Shown one piece after another: positions 21,615 to 32,862 of a DNA stretch of 64,000 nucleotides. The stretch is from Manduca sexta (taxonomy: Eukaryota > Arthropoda > Insecta > Lepidoptera > Sphingidae). Location: positions 9,179,291-9,243,290 of the forward strand of contig NC_051135.1 in assembly GCF_014839805.1 (NCBI RefSeq), read 5' to 3'. The notes below the pieces were generated by a model that saw nothing but the letters and a program-made list of their open reading frames with translations, had not been told where the DNA came from and did not search any database. The first letter of the stretch is position 1; each line of letters starts with the position of its first letter. The position numbers and the translations under genes were made by a program.

Positions 21615-21672
21615 TAAAGTTGGTGCCCTGGTTGCATCTATATCCCTTGAGGGATAAAGGGCGCTATGAATG
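21615..21672 (+). repeat. SINE family B, tail fragment
   Basis: AAGTTGGTGCCCTGGTTGC, then GAGGGATAAAGGGCGC, matches the last ~60 bp of family B. Confidence 0.55.
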
Positions 21673-21927
21673 TTTTTTTTGTCAAGGATATCGCCTATTC
21701 GAGAATATATTTGAATATTTTACTTAATAAAGGCCACGGTTTATTACTACATAAGCACTGCTAGAGAAATAATTTTGTTGCACTACCGGGCACATTATTA
21801 TTCCTGGCTCATAAGGCAAGCTCCTCTCAATTACTGTAACACACTCTAACTGCGTCACATAACGTGTAGATAGGAGGTAAAATGACGCTATTAATATCAT
21901 GTTACTTCTTATCTTACTAATATAAAG

Positions 21928-21986
21928 GCTTACGCATACGACTACCGTGCGTGAAGTCCTGGGGTCGAATTCCGGATCGGGTAAAA
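21928..21986 (+). repeat. tRNA-like SINE head, family B related
   Basis: GAAGTCCTGGGGTCGAATTCC is a B-box region like that of family B. It is followed within 12 bp by an inverted family B copy, so the two heads lie at the outer edges of a hairpin-like pair. Confidence 0.55.
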
Positions 21987-21993
21987 ATAACAG

Positions 21994-22185
21994 TAACTGC
22001 TAACACACATCATCACGCATTTATCCCTAAAGGGGTATCCAGAGGCGCAACCAGGGCACCCACTTTTCGCCAAATGTGTTCCGTATGTGATACTAAGAAA
22101 ACAACCCCAAATATCACTTTGCCCGACCAGGACCTCGAACGCTGTCGTACCGCGCATACAGTACAACTATGCCACCGAGGCAGTC
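21994..22185 (-). repeat. tRNA-derived SINE, family B, with internal deletion
   Basis: Inverted copy ending GCCACCGAGGCAGTC. The segment between GTATCA and the ACGGAACACA block (about 75 bp in the copy at 4261) is missing. Its head abuts the Helitron at 22199. Confidence 0.7.
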
Positions 22186-22198
22186 AACATCTATAATA

Positions 22199-22337
22199 TC
22201 TATACTTATAATAAATCTGTAGAGAGGTCAATTCTGTACATGAAATATATTTCCAAAATAACTATCAGGGGGTGATTAGGGATCGATACTGATGCCAAAA
22301 ATGCAATTAGTTAAATTTTTGTCTGTCTGTCTGTCTA

Positions 22338-22402
<65 letters not shown>

Positions 22403-23443
22403 ATAACAGTTATAGAAACAAAAACTACTCGACGGATTTTAACGAAACTTGGTACAATTATTTGTCATACTCCTGTGCTGGTTATAGTATACTTTTCATC
22501 ACGCTACAATTAATAGGAGCAGAGCAGTGAAGGGAAATGTTGGGAAAACGGGAGAAGTTACTCCATTTTTAAGCTTCCGTCGCGTGTGCAACCTTAATGG
22601 TTAAAGCTACGCAGAAATCATGTATGACGGAAATGTTCTCCTTAAAATTATGTAAAAAATATCCCACGACAGCATATGTCTATCTTTTATGGTTGACTCA
22701 CAATGACTTAATCGTCTGACTTTCTCATTATATTTGTTTACTAATCTTAGGAACTATCGGTCCAAACTGAAAAATTCTTTTTGCGTTGGATAGCCCTTTA
22801 TTTGTGGATTGCTATAGGCTATATATCATCACGCTATACCCAATAGGAGCGGAGCAGCAATGGCTAATCTCTGGAACTACCGGTCCAAACTGAAAAATTC
22901 TTTTTGCGTTGGATAGCCCTTTGTTCGTGGAGTGCTCTAAGTTATATATCATCACGATATGACCAATAGGAGCGGAGCAGTGACGGCTAATCTTAGGAAC
23001 TACCAGTTTGAACTGAAAAATTCGTTTTGTGTTGGATAGCCCTTTATTTGTGGGGTGCTATAGGCTGTATATCATCACGCTATGACCAATAGGAGCGGAG
23101 CAGTAATGAAACATGTTACAAATACGGGGACAATTTATTAGTTTTGAGTGCTTCCGTTGCGTGCGCTGCGTAAACGGTTAAAGTTATGCAACAATGATGT
23201 ATGTCGGGATTATTCCTCTTAAAAGTTCTAAAAAATATATTATAAAACAAAGTCCCCCGCTGCATCCGTTTGCCTGAACGTCTTAAACTCAAAAACTACC
23301 CAACGTATTAAGATAAAATTTGGTATGGAGACAGTTTGAAACCCTGGGAAGAACATAGGCTCCCGGAAAACTACTACTTTTATAATCGAAAACTTTAGCC
23401 TGAAATACTTTATAACGCGTGCGGAGCCGCGAGCAAAAGCTAG
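22199..23443 (+). mobile_element. Non-autonomous Helitron with microsatellite and three ~120-bp units
   Basis: Starts TCTATACTTATAATAAATCT after A, and ends CGGAGCCGCGAGCAAAAGC then TAG before T. It has (TCTG)n at 22321-22402. From 22740 to 23106 it carries three units of the same ~122-bp family as the Helitron at 6495. The 3' 300 bp are shared with that element, the 5' 500 bp are not, so it is a chimeric or related subfamily. Confidence 0.8.
22321..22402. repeat. (TCTG)n microsatellite in a Helitron
   Basis: 82 bp of GTCT units with a single CTAT interruption. The Cys-Leu-Ser-Val open frame across it is a by-product. Confidence 0.9.
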
Positions 23444-23451
23444 TAATATAA

Positions 23452-23769
23452 TAATATCAGCCCTGTATTATATACTTGCCCACTGCTGAGCACGGGCCTC
23501 CTCTACTACTGAGAGGGGTTAGGCCTTAGTCCACCACGCTGGCCTAGTGCGGATTGATAGACTTCACACACCCTCGAAATTCCTATAGAGAACTTCTCAG
23601 GTATGCAGGTTTCCTCATGATGTTTTCCTTCACCGTTAAAGCAAGCGATAATTCACAAAGAATACACACATAATTTTTTAGAAAAATCAGAGGTGTGGAC
23701 CCTTGGGATTTGAACCTGCGGACATTCGTCTCGGCAGTCCGTTCCACAACCAACTAGGCTATCGCCGCT
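23452..23769 (-). repeat. tRNA-derived SINE, family A, full length
   Basis: Inverted, from AATAATATCAGCCCTG to AGGCTATCGCCGC. Its tail lies 8 bp from the Helitron 3' end. Confidence 0.85.
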
Positions 23770-23908
23770 TAACATCTACATTCATATAACTCGAGCTTTT
23801 CGTGGTACTGCTCGATATCATTAAAATGCATGCTGTCGCCGATCCTGGCTTACAGAAGCTGTACCGTGTTCGGATGCACTAGACTAGTTCCAATTCCACT
23901 CAGAGTCT

Positions 23909-24037
23909 GTTCACGTGTTTCAAGTAAATTTTATTTAACTGTTATCGTATTAAAAAGATAATGTAGATAGTACCTACTCATTTTATTACCATTTATTTTG
24001 AAGTTTAAATTAGAATGAGACTTTTGTATTTGGTCTG
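23909..24037. repeat. Dispersed repeat H, copy 1
   Basis: GTTATCGTATTAAAAAGATA, ATTCATTT-like and ATTTGGTCTGC blocks recur at 28362-28482 in the same order and orientation. Identity unknown. Confidence 0.5.
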
Positions 24038-24135
24038 CTAATACATTAAGGTGACGGATATTAATTTAGAATTTGTGAAACAGATCCTTAGAGTTCGAAA
24101 GTTACTCTTATTAATTATATCAATAATTCTTATAA

Positions 24136-24518
24136 AGGGTCATTTGGACATTGCGTTACTAAATGAAACCACATACTCGTCTTCACCTTTGCTGACATTG
24201 TGCCAAAAATCAATAATAACGAATATTTTCACCAAAAATCCTGGTTTAAAATTATCAGATTTGTTTTATAGTTTAATTCGAAAATGACGTTTGCGCGAGT
24301 GTATTTCTAACTGAAATTATAATGTTCCCACTGCGAAGAAAAGTAGTAGTATTGGTATTAGGGCGAGTAAAATTAAAATTACTTTTTATTAATATTTATT
24401 TAGTTCGAAAAATACTTTTTTATTTTACATCTACGGCTCAAGTAACTTATTTTAAAGTGTTATTTCCAAGTAGATAAGTATGTGGTTTCATTTAGTAACA
24501 CAATGTCAAAATGACCTT
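24136..24518. mobile_element. Inverted-repeat element (foldback/MITE), 42-bp arms
   Basis: Arms 24136-24177 and 24477-24518 are inverted copies matching at 39 of 42 bases (shared block GTTACTAAATGAAACCACAT). The ends read A-R-GGTCATTT. The interior is AT-rich and non-coding. The open frame at 24051-24287 starts with GTG and crosses the left arm, so it is not taken as a gene. Confidence 0.65.
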
Positions 24519-24906
24519 ATATATTTAGCGTCGTCTTAGCGCCCCGATTCCCTCAGGAATAACCTTCCTTGTCCTGAATTATCTATTACTACATGCGGTA
24601 AGATTCAGCTAAAGAAATATATATTTGACACAATTCCATACTTCGTTAGCAGTTGTGAATATTCGCAAATAAACGTGTTGATTTTGTTTGTTTACATGTT
24701 ATGGTTCAATGTATTTGTGACAGTTTGTTTTACAGTGACGTTAGCTCGTTGGAGCATGTAGGTGATGCCAGCAGGCTGCAATTGAATTGATATGTATTTT
24801 TATATTGCACCGATTTATTTTTAAATTTGCCAAAAACAATAGTTGTTACAATAAGTTCATCTTACAGTATAGCTTGTGCTCGCGGCTTTGTGACATCAAT
24901 TTTTTT
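24519..24906. other. Unassigned AT-rich spacer
   Basis: Nothing recognised. Confidence 0.35.
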
Positions 24907-25063
24907 TTTATATATTTTGTATAATTGTAAAATTTAGGTAGGTAATTTTGACTAGCGGACGACCGACACCTCAGTCCGACCCGTGACCATGAAGGCTGCA
25001 GTCTTCGAAACAAGAAAATAATAATACAAACAACCATGATAAAATCCGTTAAATACTTTTATT
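24907..25063 (+). repeat. Repeat family D
   Basis: ACACCTCAGTCCGACCCGTG, ACCATGAAGGCTGCAGTCTT and GATAAAATCCGTTAAATAC. The GTCGGGAGAAAA part is partly lost. Confidence 0.65.
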
Positions 25064-26435
25064 CCAATTTTATAAACTTGCTTCTAAACAATTACATTTA
25101 AACCAACAAAACATTCACTAACAGCTAAAAAATATCTCCCACCTACACCAGACATAAATAAAGATTCAACAAACGAAACAGAAAAAAACAGTCGCCATTA
25201 ATTCGCACATTTACATAAATCTAGGGCCTCGGTAGCAAGCAAATTGGCGGATTAGGCGCGAAATACCAAACGGAACTACGTAATGACTGCATAATGAGAT
25301 GTGGAGTGCCTTCCGTAATGGATTAGATGGAGCGAGTGGGCCGAAAGTGTCGAGTATGTTTATTTAGGGGGTTTGGCTTCAGACGAGCCTATGAACGTAT
25401 CGCCTTGATCCTTGGGCTTGTCATACTTTAACACATGTAGGAAGTTGTGTAACGGACATGCAGTCAACACCGGAGGAGAGCTGCGAATGGGATACTTGGA
25501 TCCCAGGGTTTAGCAACTGCAGGGACCTGGAGAAAAGTTCGGAGGGCATAACTGGGGAAGGAAGCGTGGGGGAAGAAGGAAACCTTATAAGATGGGAAGA
25601 GGGGTGAAGGCTTAAAGGAAAATAAATGAGAATTGGCGGTTGCTAATTCACATTGAGGCCATGAGGTATGCACACTTTACTGTGTGCCTAGGGCCGCGAC
25701 AAATGTCCTCCCGTACATGGGCGTGCATTTGGTGTGGAGACAGAGCGCACGAGAATTGCCTCGGGTGTAGAAAGGAGTTGAGTTAGTTTTGCAAGGTATA
25801 ACATTTTTAATGTTGGAAGGTAATGCGGTAGACTTAGATGACCTTTGTGGGTGATTTTGATACTTATCAATGAAACGGCATGTCCGTCTTATCATTCCGT
25901 TGCAAACAAAAAACCAGTGTGCTTAGGATGTGGCAAAAACACGAACTCCGTGTCGTTTTATTGTGATTGGTTGAGACTAACACGTGACTGATGCATCAGT
26001 CTATCGACCAATCACAAACGTCAAAATGAAAAGACATCGACATTACATACGACATACGAGACAAAAAAAACTAACGTAAATATCTATCCACTTTCGCGAA
26101 TTCATAATTGACAGTTTTAAACAAAGGCATTAGAACCAGACATTTTTAGAATTCAGAGTATGGTTATCGTTTTCAAAGGTAAAAATCCTTGCACATTGAA
26201 ACATAATTCTGATAAAGCTAAGGCGAGTTGTCGCCGCGATATTGAAATCGTGGGTCACGTCCATTTTCGTTTACCAAATTCGCCATAAATCAAAGGTTTG
26301 ATTGCTATAAAAACTTTTTCTATTATGACGTCTATTTAATCGTGGAGTTTGGAGTTTTTAAATTAACTTTTATATGACTATTGGTTGATTTGAGTGGAGT
26401 TCAAATATATCCTATATAAGAAAGGATTTTATTCG
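25064..26435. other. Unassigned region with one repeat piece
   Basis: Bases 25640-25760 (CACATTGAGGCCATGAGGTA, GGGCCGCGACAAATG) match an inverted relative at 31600-31740, marking repeat family G. The purine-rich stretch 25480-25640 has minus-strand frames of low credibility. No gene called. Confidence 0.4.
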
Positions 26436-26552
26436 GGCTCAACTGAGTGCACTGCATCTGATGGTAAGTGGCAGGGTCCAATAGAATGTCGACTGACGAG
26501 ACATGATTACCCCTTAACAGTCGACACAATTATGCCGGCCTGTTGGAACCGT
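26436..26552 (-). repeat. Repeat family C, 3' part
   Basis: CTGCATCTGATGGTAAGTGG, GAATGTCGACTGACGAGAC and ATTATGCCGGCCTGTTGG. Confidence 0.7.
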
Positions 26553-28361
26553 ACCTATATAAAATTCTTTCACTAATATGAGTGTAATGTTACTTTTTAT
26601 CTCGGGAAAATATTTGTCCCGGAAAACTTATCAAGAGGACGCAGTCGCGGGCCAAAATCCAGTAATTTATAAACGCCTGGCAAGAAAAAAACCAACAAGA
26701 AAAATCTAAGTTTATTTATAAAAAGTTGTAAAACTGCAGATCATTGGGCAGCGGCAATTTTATTTTTGGGCCAAGTGAATTAATTATTCCCTTTTTATAT
26801 AGGAGGCGAACAATGGGAATTGTTAATGAACGTTGGCGTTTCTCTTTCTTTTTTATCTTTTTCTTTTATTGCGTATTCATTTAGATACGTTAGGCCGCGG
26901 TCGTAGTGTAAGCAGGGAGTTATAAGTAAATAAATGTTTGAATAACAAAGTTATACGTAGTTAGTGTATCTGGGAGATTAGATTTATAATCCAATATTGC
27001 TTAGTAACGTTAGGAGTCTTAATGTCATTCAAAATAAAAATAAATAGAAGGTCATCGGTCTTGAAGTACTTCCGTTTACAAAAATATAAAATGGACTAGA
27101 ACTAGCTTGAATGCCATAATAGCTATTTTTTTATTTGAATTCGTAGTTGCGATGTGTGCGTCACATAATATTTTGGCCACTATCTAATGTTTTTTCATAG
27201 ATTTATTCATTCAATCTGTAATATTGCTGTTAAAATAGTACAATAAAAAAATATAATAATATAACGTCCTGTTTGTTCGCTAGCACTGCAACCGCGCCCT
27301 CAAATAATCTTTGGCTTGGAAGTTGGAAACTGTTATATCAGATGAATTGCTAATGATAGAAAACATTTATTTTTTTGTTATTTTTATACATATTATTCTT
27401 GATACGCTAAGAAGATTTCGAATTACCAATTTTTTTTTCTCCTATTTTAAAGTATTCTCAATCAGATTTTTAAACTCTTCAAATGTGCAATCAACTTTTT
27501 TATAATATTTTAAAATATGAGGGACACCAAAAAAAACAGATTTTGTATGTTTATTTATGCACTTTGTACTTCGTTACATTACAAATCTCACGCTTGAGTA
27601 AAATCTCAAGTAGACAATGTATAGAACTATTTCACAAACAAAACTCAAGTTCTCATTTAAGAGTTTGTTCTCAGCTGGGTCGGTGTTGTTTTATAAACAA
27701 AATCATATGTCACAATCCGTCATATCCTGTGACTTAAGATATCATTTGAGTTAATATCTTAATAAATAATGACTATTTTAATGCCGACTAATTTCATAGC
27801 ATCTCAGCGAAACTGAGTAGCATTTATTACGTTCCTAAATATTGTTTTAGCAAATATATCGCTTACCAGCTGATTCACAATTTTTTTCATCACATCGATG
27901 GTTAAGAGGTTACGTAAGAGATATTTTTTTAAAAAAAAGATTAACTAGATTAAAAAAAAGAAAAAACTGCTGATTTTAAGTATGTATAAAATAGTGTATC
28001 GCAAAAAAAAGTTAATATAATCAAAAGTCGATATAATCGCACAAAAATATTCTCGTTTAATAACCAAGAAAACAAAACTGTCTTTAAATTAATGCGTCAA
28101 GGGATTTGATAAATATATTTTTATGTTAATTCAACATTCTTGGGACAGGCTCATTCGTGCGCGGTTAATATCTCAACTAATCCGTGTAATGGCCGGTTAA
28201 TCTGACCAATAATGGCAGCGCTCGCGACGCACTAAGCCCCTTGTAATTGTCTATATGCATTTAGATTGAATTTGGAATGTTATAAAGATGTGAATGTGGT
28301 ATTTTTGTTGAGTTGCTGTTATATTTTTAACCTTTTATCGGTTTCTATTGTCCCAGGGCTG
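26553..28361. other. Unassigned AT-rich intergenic DNA
   Basis: Long AT-rich stretch with poly-A/poly-T runs near 27905-28010. The open frames at 27311-27737 are low-complexity and overlap. No gene or repeat named. Confidence 0.4.
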
Positions 28362-28482
28362 TTTTCACAAGTTTTAAGTGAATTTTATTTGACGGTTATC
28401 GTATTAAACGGCTAATGTAGAGAGTAAATTCATTTTATTACCATTAATTATTAGAGTGCGACGTTTATATTTGGTCGACTTA
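28362..28482. repeat. Dispersed repeat H, copy 2
   Basis: TTTCACAAGTTTTAAGTGAA, GACGGTTATCGTATTAAACG and GTTTATATTTGGTCG match copy 1 at 23909. Confidence 0.5.
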
Positions 28483-28498
28483 TTTATACTTTTATCTT

Positions 28499-28712
28499 TC
28501 TATACTATTATAGAAAGGTGAAGAGTTTGTTTGTTTAAAAGCGTTAATCATAGATTTTTTTTGTTGGATAGCCCATTTATTCAGGAAAAACGGGGTAAAT
28601 TCATTCCTTTTGAGAGCTACCTTTATGTGGGCTTTGTAAACGGTTAAAATTACGTAACAATCATGTACGTTGCAATTGTTTCTCTTAAAAAGTTCAGTTT
28701 CTTAGGGAAAAT
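28499..28712 (+). mobile_element. Helitron fragment, 5' part
   Basis: TCTATACTATTATAGAAAGG, GAAGAGTTTGTTTGTTTAAA and TTGGATAGCCC match the 6495 element. The 3' CTAG end is missing. Confidence 0.6.
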
Positions 28713-29146
28713 CTTTTTAATTGTAATTCCAAACAGATACTACAGTTTTATTTATGGGCATCATTATTACCTCATCCCATTATATTTATTTAATTAAATA
28801 TCCCGTGAATATCAAAATGAGCACCAAAAGAAATGATATAGATAAAAGAAAATATTCATTTTGAAAGCTCTTTTAGAATATTAAGCGCAGAGGGTACCGT
28901 TAGGCATGTTATAACTTATGGTGTTTTACATTTTAATGTATAAATTTTGCTAAAGCCAGCCATTTTTTGAATCCAGATTCAAGACATAAAAGGTATACAG
29001 AATAATAAAAACGCCTTATTTTTGTTTTCTTTATGTTAAGGTTATTTATAAAAACGATAACGCTTTGTAAAGTTATTTGTTGTTTATTCTAAAATACTTT
29101 TTGTTAGCAGTGAAATAATATTATTCTAAACAGAATTATGTTATTA
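28713..29146. other. Unassigned AT-rich spacer
   Basis: Nothing recognised. Confidence 0.35.
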
Positions 29147-29462
29147 ACGGTGATAGCTTAGTTAGGTGTGAAGCGGACTGCCGAGACGAATGTTTGCAGG
29201 TTCATATCCCTACGGCACACACTTCTGATTTTTCTAAATTATGTGTGTGTTCCTTGTGAATTATCGCTTGCTTTAAAGGTAAACGAAAACATCGTTAGGA
29301 AACCTACATACCAGAGAAATTCTCTACAGGAATTTTGAGTGTGCGTGAAGTTTACCAATCCGCACTAGGACAGCGTGGTGGACTAAGGCCTAATCCCTCT
29401 CAGTAGTAGACATCCGTGCCCAGCAATAAGATAGTATACAATACAGAGCTCATATTATAATA
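29147..29462 (+). repeat. tRNA-derived SINE, family A, diverged
   Basis: CGGTGATAGCTTAGTTAGGT, GACTGCCGAGACGAATG and GGACTAAGGCCTAATCCC, ending near GAGCTCATATTATAATA. Confidence 0.8.
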
Positions 29463-30214
29463 ATATGACTAAAAATACGATTAATTAAATGTTACCAACA
29501 AAAATTACTAATACAAAATTACTAAAGTCTAAAATTTTCCCTTGTATCGAGCGTCTACTCAAACTTCGTACAACTATTGTATATTCAAACTCTCGAAGAC
29601 AGAACTTATGCGCTGGCCGTATGCAAGACAACGTAATGTTTATACAATGGAGCCGTCATCAGCAGATGCTCAAACAAAAAGTCCCGCATCGGTGACGTGC
29701 AAAACATGTGTGGAGCGAACTTCTAGAGTTTGACGCTCAGTGTGAACGCCTAATGACTGCGCGTGACTGCATGGCGAATGCACTGGATGCTTAATCTTTG
29801 TCTAACTTTTGTTTAAATATATATTTGTTAGAAACATTGACGTATATTCTATAGACACGAACGTCCATATAAACTATTTGTTCAAAACTTGAACTAAAAT
29901 GGCAACCAAAACGTCACTGTTATAATCTATTTATCCACTTGAACAACAAATAATATTACTTATTTGACTTATTTGAGGTTTCTTATTTCAGGTTTACACT
30001 TTATATTTAGATGTGAGTTCTTATATCATGAGCGCCACTCCGTACAAAACCACAAGTTGTGAATATTGACCATACTAAAGAAAGTTTGAATGGATTGCAG
30101 TTCAATTGCGTTGAACGCAAAATCTAGCACGTAGTACATATGTATCGATGGTTAGGAACTAAAGAGATTTTGATTACATTAAAAGGAACTATCACTGACT
30201 TTACAGAAATACTT
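29463..30214. other. Unassigned spacer
   Basis: Two overlapping short frames at 29489-29733 in different phases look like chance. Nothing else recognised. Confidence 0.35.
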
Positions 30215-30485
30215 TAACAAAGATTTCAAGACACTGTGAGCTCATTCTGCGTAGATCGGACCACCAACAGCTAAAATTTAAAAAATTTAAAAAAGTTGTA
30301 TAATTGTAAAATGTAGGTAGATATTGTAACTTTGACTTTACGGATGAACAACACCTCAGTCCCCCCGTGACCATGAAGGCTGCAAAGTCTTCGAAACGTC
30401 GGGAGAAAATAAAATACTAGCACCGCGATAGAATCCGAAAATTAGTTTAATTTCAATGTCTAACATTCGCGTAAACATAAGAAAT
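30215..30485 (+). repeat. Repeat family D, longest uninterrupted plus copy
   Basis: Runs TTCAAGACACTGTGAGCTCA, GCGTAGATCGGACCACCAAC, ACACCTCAGTCCCCCCGTG, CGAAACGTCGGGAGAAAA, CACCGCGATAGAATCCG and TGTCTAACATTCGCG. It shows the uninterrupted order that is split by a Helitron at 3870 and by a TIR element at 1608. Confidence 0.75.
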
Positions 30486-31599
30486 CATTTAACAAAGATA
30501 TTACCAACTAATCGACCGGTACGAGTGACAATGACTAGTAATGTATTAAATGTAATTGGTATGGTTTTCTACTACTTGATACTATTTTGTTTATTTAATC
30601 ATCACCGCAAAAGCATTTTTGTGTCTCGCTTTGAATGATTTTATATATAGTTAAAGCTATCGGGTAATAGGCATTGTAGGACTTGACTTCTGATTCAGGG
30701 TGATGAACACAATCTGTTGCAGATACTATGAAGTTCTGTGTTGATGATATTATCAGTCGGGACACTGCGAAACGAAAGACTTCTTTACCTCGTTATTGAA
30801 TATTGTTAATGATCTATAAGATTTTAGGAATACGGAAAATAATTAAAGATCTTTGTCTTGTTTGGTTTTTAATATTAAATTAGTATCAAATAACGTTTTT
30901 TTTACAATTACTTATTAGTAAACCTTACTTTATCTTATACAATTAATTAAGTTGAATCACTTTTTTTTGTAAACATCCTAGTCATCATTACAACTTTTAA
31001 TTAATCAGTTAAAGCCAAAGTTAAACCATGTTCAACATTCTGATATAAACCATCGCTACTGTTTGTAAACTTAACTGAGTTAGGAGAAGTGCAGGCGGCG
31101 TTTACAAAGTTGCACAAGTTAGTGCGAGCTACGTCTTTGAATGGCGGAGCGTTTGATGTCTTGATTTCTTTAATTGGTTTTAAAACTAAGTGCGAACGGA
31201 ACGTGGGAACAATTTATGAGTTAAGTTTTTCGGGAAATGTATTTAGTTGGGAAATCTTTATTGAGGGGAGCATTTTAAATTTTGGAGCTGAGCTAAATGA
31301 GTACCTTCTATTTAGGATTTATTCTTTAAAAAGATAATAGCCGTTACTATGGTATATTTTAGTTGGACTGTATTGCACTCAACATAAGATGCATTTAATT
31401 TTGTTGCTGTCAAAAATAATGCGAAAATATTAATGAGATACTTTATAGTTGATTTTAATATAAAAAAGGGAATTTTTGTTTAATCGATTGCATGCATCGA
31501 TGAACAATGAGATTGTAATTTACTTTTTGTTATTAAGCAATAAGTATTATTATCAGATGTTATTACATTTAATAGAATTAACGATATTATGTCGCCCTC
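30486..31599. other. Unassigned AT-rich DNA
   Basis: The open frame at 31089-31337 starts at GTG and matches nothing I know; not called as a gene. Confidence 0.35.
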
Positions 31600-31745
31600 A
31601 CATCCACCACAACTCCTGTAGGTTGCCCTCTAAGGCAATGTCCCCCCGTATATGGGCATGGGTGTCATTTGCCGCGGCCCTGGGCACATAGTTCAGTAGT
31701 ATACCTCATAGTTGTAACTACACATTGAGGCCTCTGAGGGTTAGG
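31600..31745 (-). repeat. Dispersed repeat family G
   Basis: GGCAATGTCCCCCCGTATAT, TGCCGCGGCCCTGGGC and ACATTGAGGCCTCTGAGG are the inverted counterpart of 25640-25760. Confidence 0.5.
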
Positions 31746-32506
31746 GAGCATTTTCTGTTACCTCCGGACCCTTGTAGTCGTTAATCCGGGGAATTGCAGT
31801 ATCACTTTCGCAGGCTTCCCCCGGCGTACATTGCAGGATCCGATATTAAAAAAAAAATCTTTAAGCCAGGATCGGCAGTGGCACGCATAATGACATCGAG
31901 CAACGAAGCTCGGGGAACAATAATTAGTCTTAACCCGCAACGAAATTAATCAAACGGAGAGGAAGGAAGTTGGAAATATATTTTTCCATGTTACTATTTG
32001 CGAAGTACAGTTCAATTGATATATTTAAGTAGAAGAAGTTGTACCGACTGACTCCGGAACTCGTCGGACCAGTCATTTCAACATTCGGGAAAACGATAAA
32101 CTGCTCCGAAAGGAAACTAAGTTTATTTTAAATTTTACAAACATCTGACTAACAATGACTTACTAAACATATCTTAAAGCTATAACAAAAAATGTTTGCA
32201 CCGTTTACCATCTTAAGCGAGAAAAATATTAACATCCCCTACGAAAAAATTTAGACTCAAACTTAAACGTATAAGGCTCACTTCACTCCACGTTACATTG
32301 TGTATATTGTTTCCAATCTGAAATCAAAATGTCTCTGGTATAAGGTAGGCTTTATGGCCGGTTAAAGTCTAAATATCTTCAGGTGAATACATTTCAGACT
32401 TTTTATAGCCTGGATGGGGGTTGATAGCTAAATTAACAATAAAACATTACATTTATACTATTTCATTAGGGTCATAATTTTAATGGAGTCGGAGTTTTCT
32501 ATAAGA
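31746..32506. other. Unassigned DNA
   Basis: No gene, RNA or named repeat seen. A short less AT-rich stretch occupies 31750-31830. Confidence 0.35.
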
Positions 32507-32625
32507 AAGAAAAAAAAACATTTATTCGCGAAATACACTGGGACGCACACAAATATTTATAAAAGTACAAAAAAACAACATGAGAGTAATACATAGAGGA
32601 TTCGGGCAACGGGTATCCCATGATA
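32507..32625 (-). repeat. Probable LINE 3' end
   Basis: On the minus strand, GTATTTCGCGAATAAATG followed by a T/A-rich tail looks like a LINE 3' UTR with an AATAAA. It borders a SINE B copy. Confidence 0.35.
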
Positions 32626-32639
32626 CTGCCGAAAATGCT

Positions 32640-32862
32640 TATATAACGCTATGACTGCTGTGTTGAAGTTTTTGGTTCGATCCACGGTTCGGGCAAAGTG
32701 ATATTGGGTTTTCCTATTCAGTATCAGTCCGGAGTCTAGAATTTGTGCCCGGTTTGGCGATAGGCTCGATCCCTATCGAATCATGGGACGGAATGCGTAC
32801 GGCGTAAAGTGGGTGCACCAGTGGCGCCTCCGCCTTCCCTTTCGGGGTTAAAGGTGTGAGTT
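32640..32862 (+). repeat. tRNA-derived SINE, family B, diverged
   Basis: GGTTCGATCCACGGTTCGGG (B box), CAGTATCAGTCCGGAGTC, GGCGATAGGCTCGATCCC and TTCGGGGTTAAAGGTGTG. Confidence 0.7.

Noticed and set aside
22292..22513. Cys/Ser/Val/Leu repeat protein
   Set aside because: It is the translation of the (TCTG)n microsatellite inside a Helitron.
24051..24287. 78-codon open frame as a gene
   Set aside because: It starts with GTG, crosses the left arm of the inverted-repeat element and has the Leu/Ile-rich look of AT-rich chance frames.
31089..31337. 82-codon open frame
   Set aside because: GTG start, no motif recognised and no splice or promoter context; probably chance.
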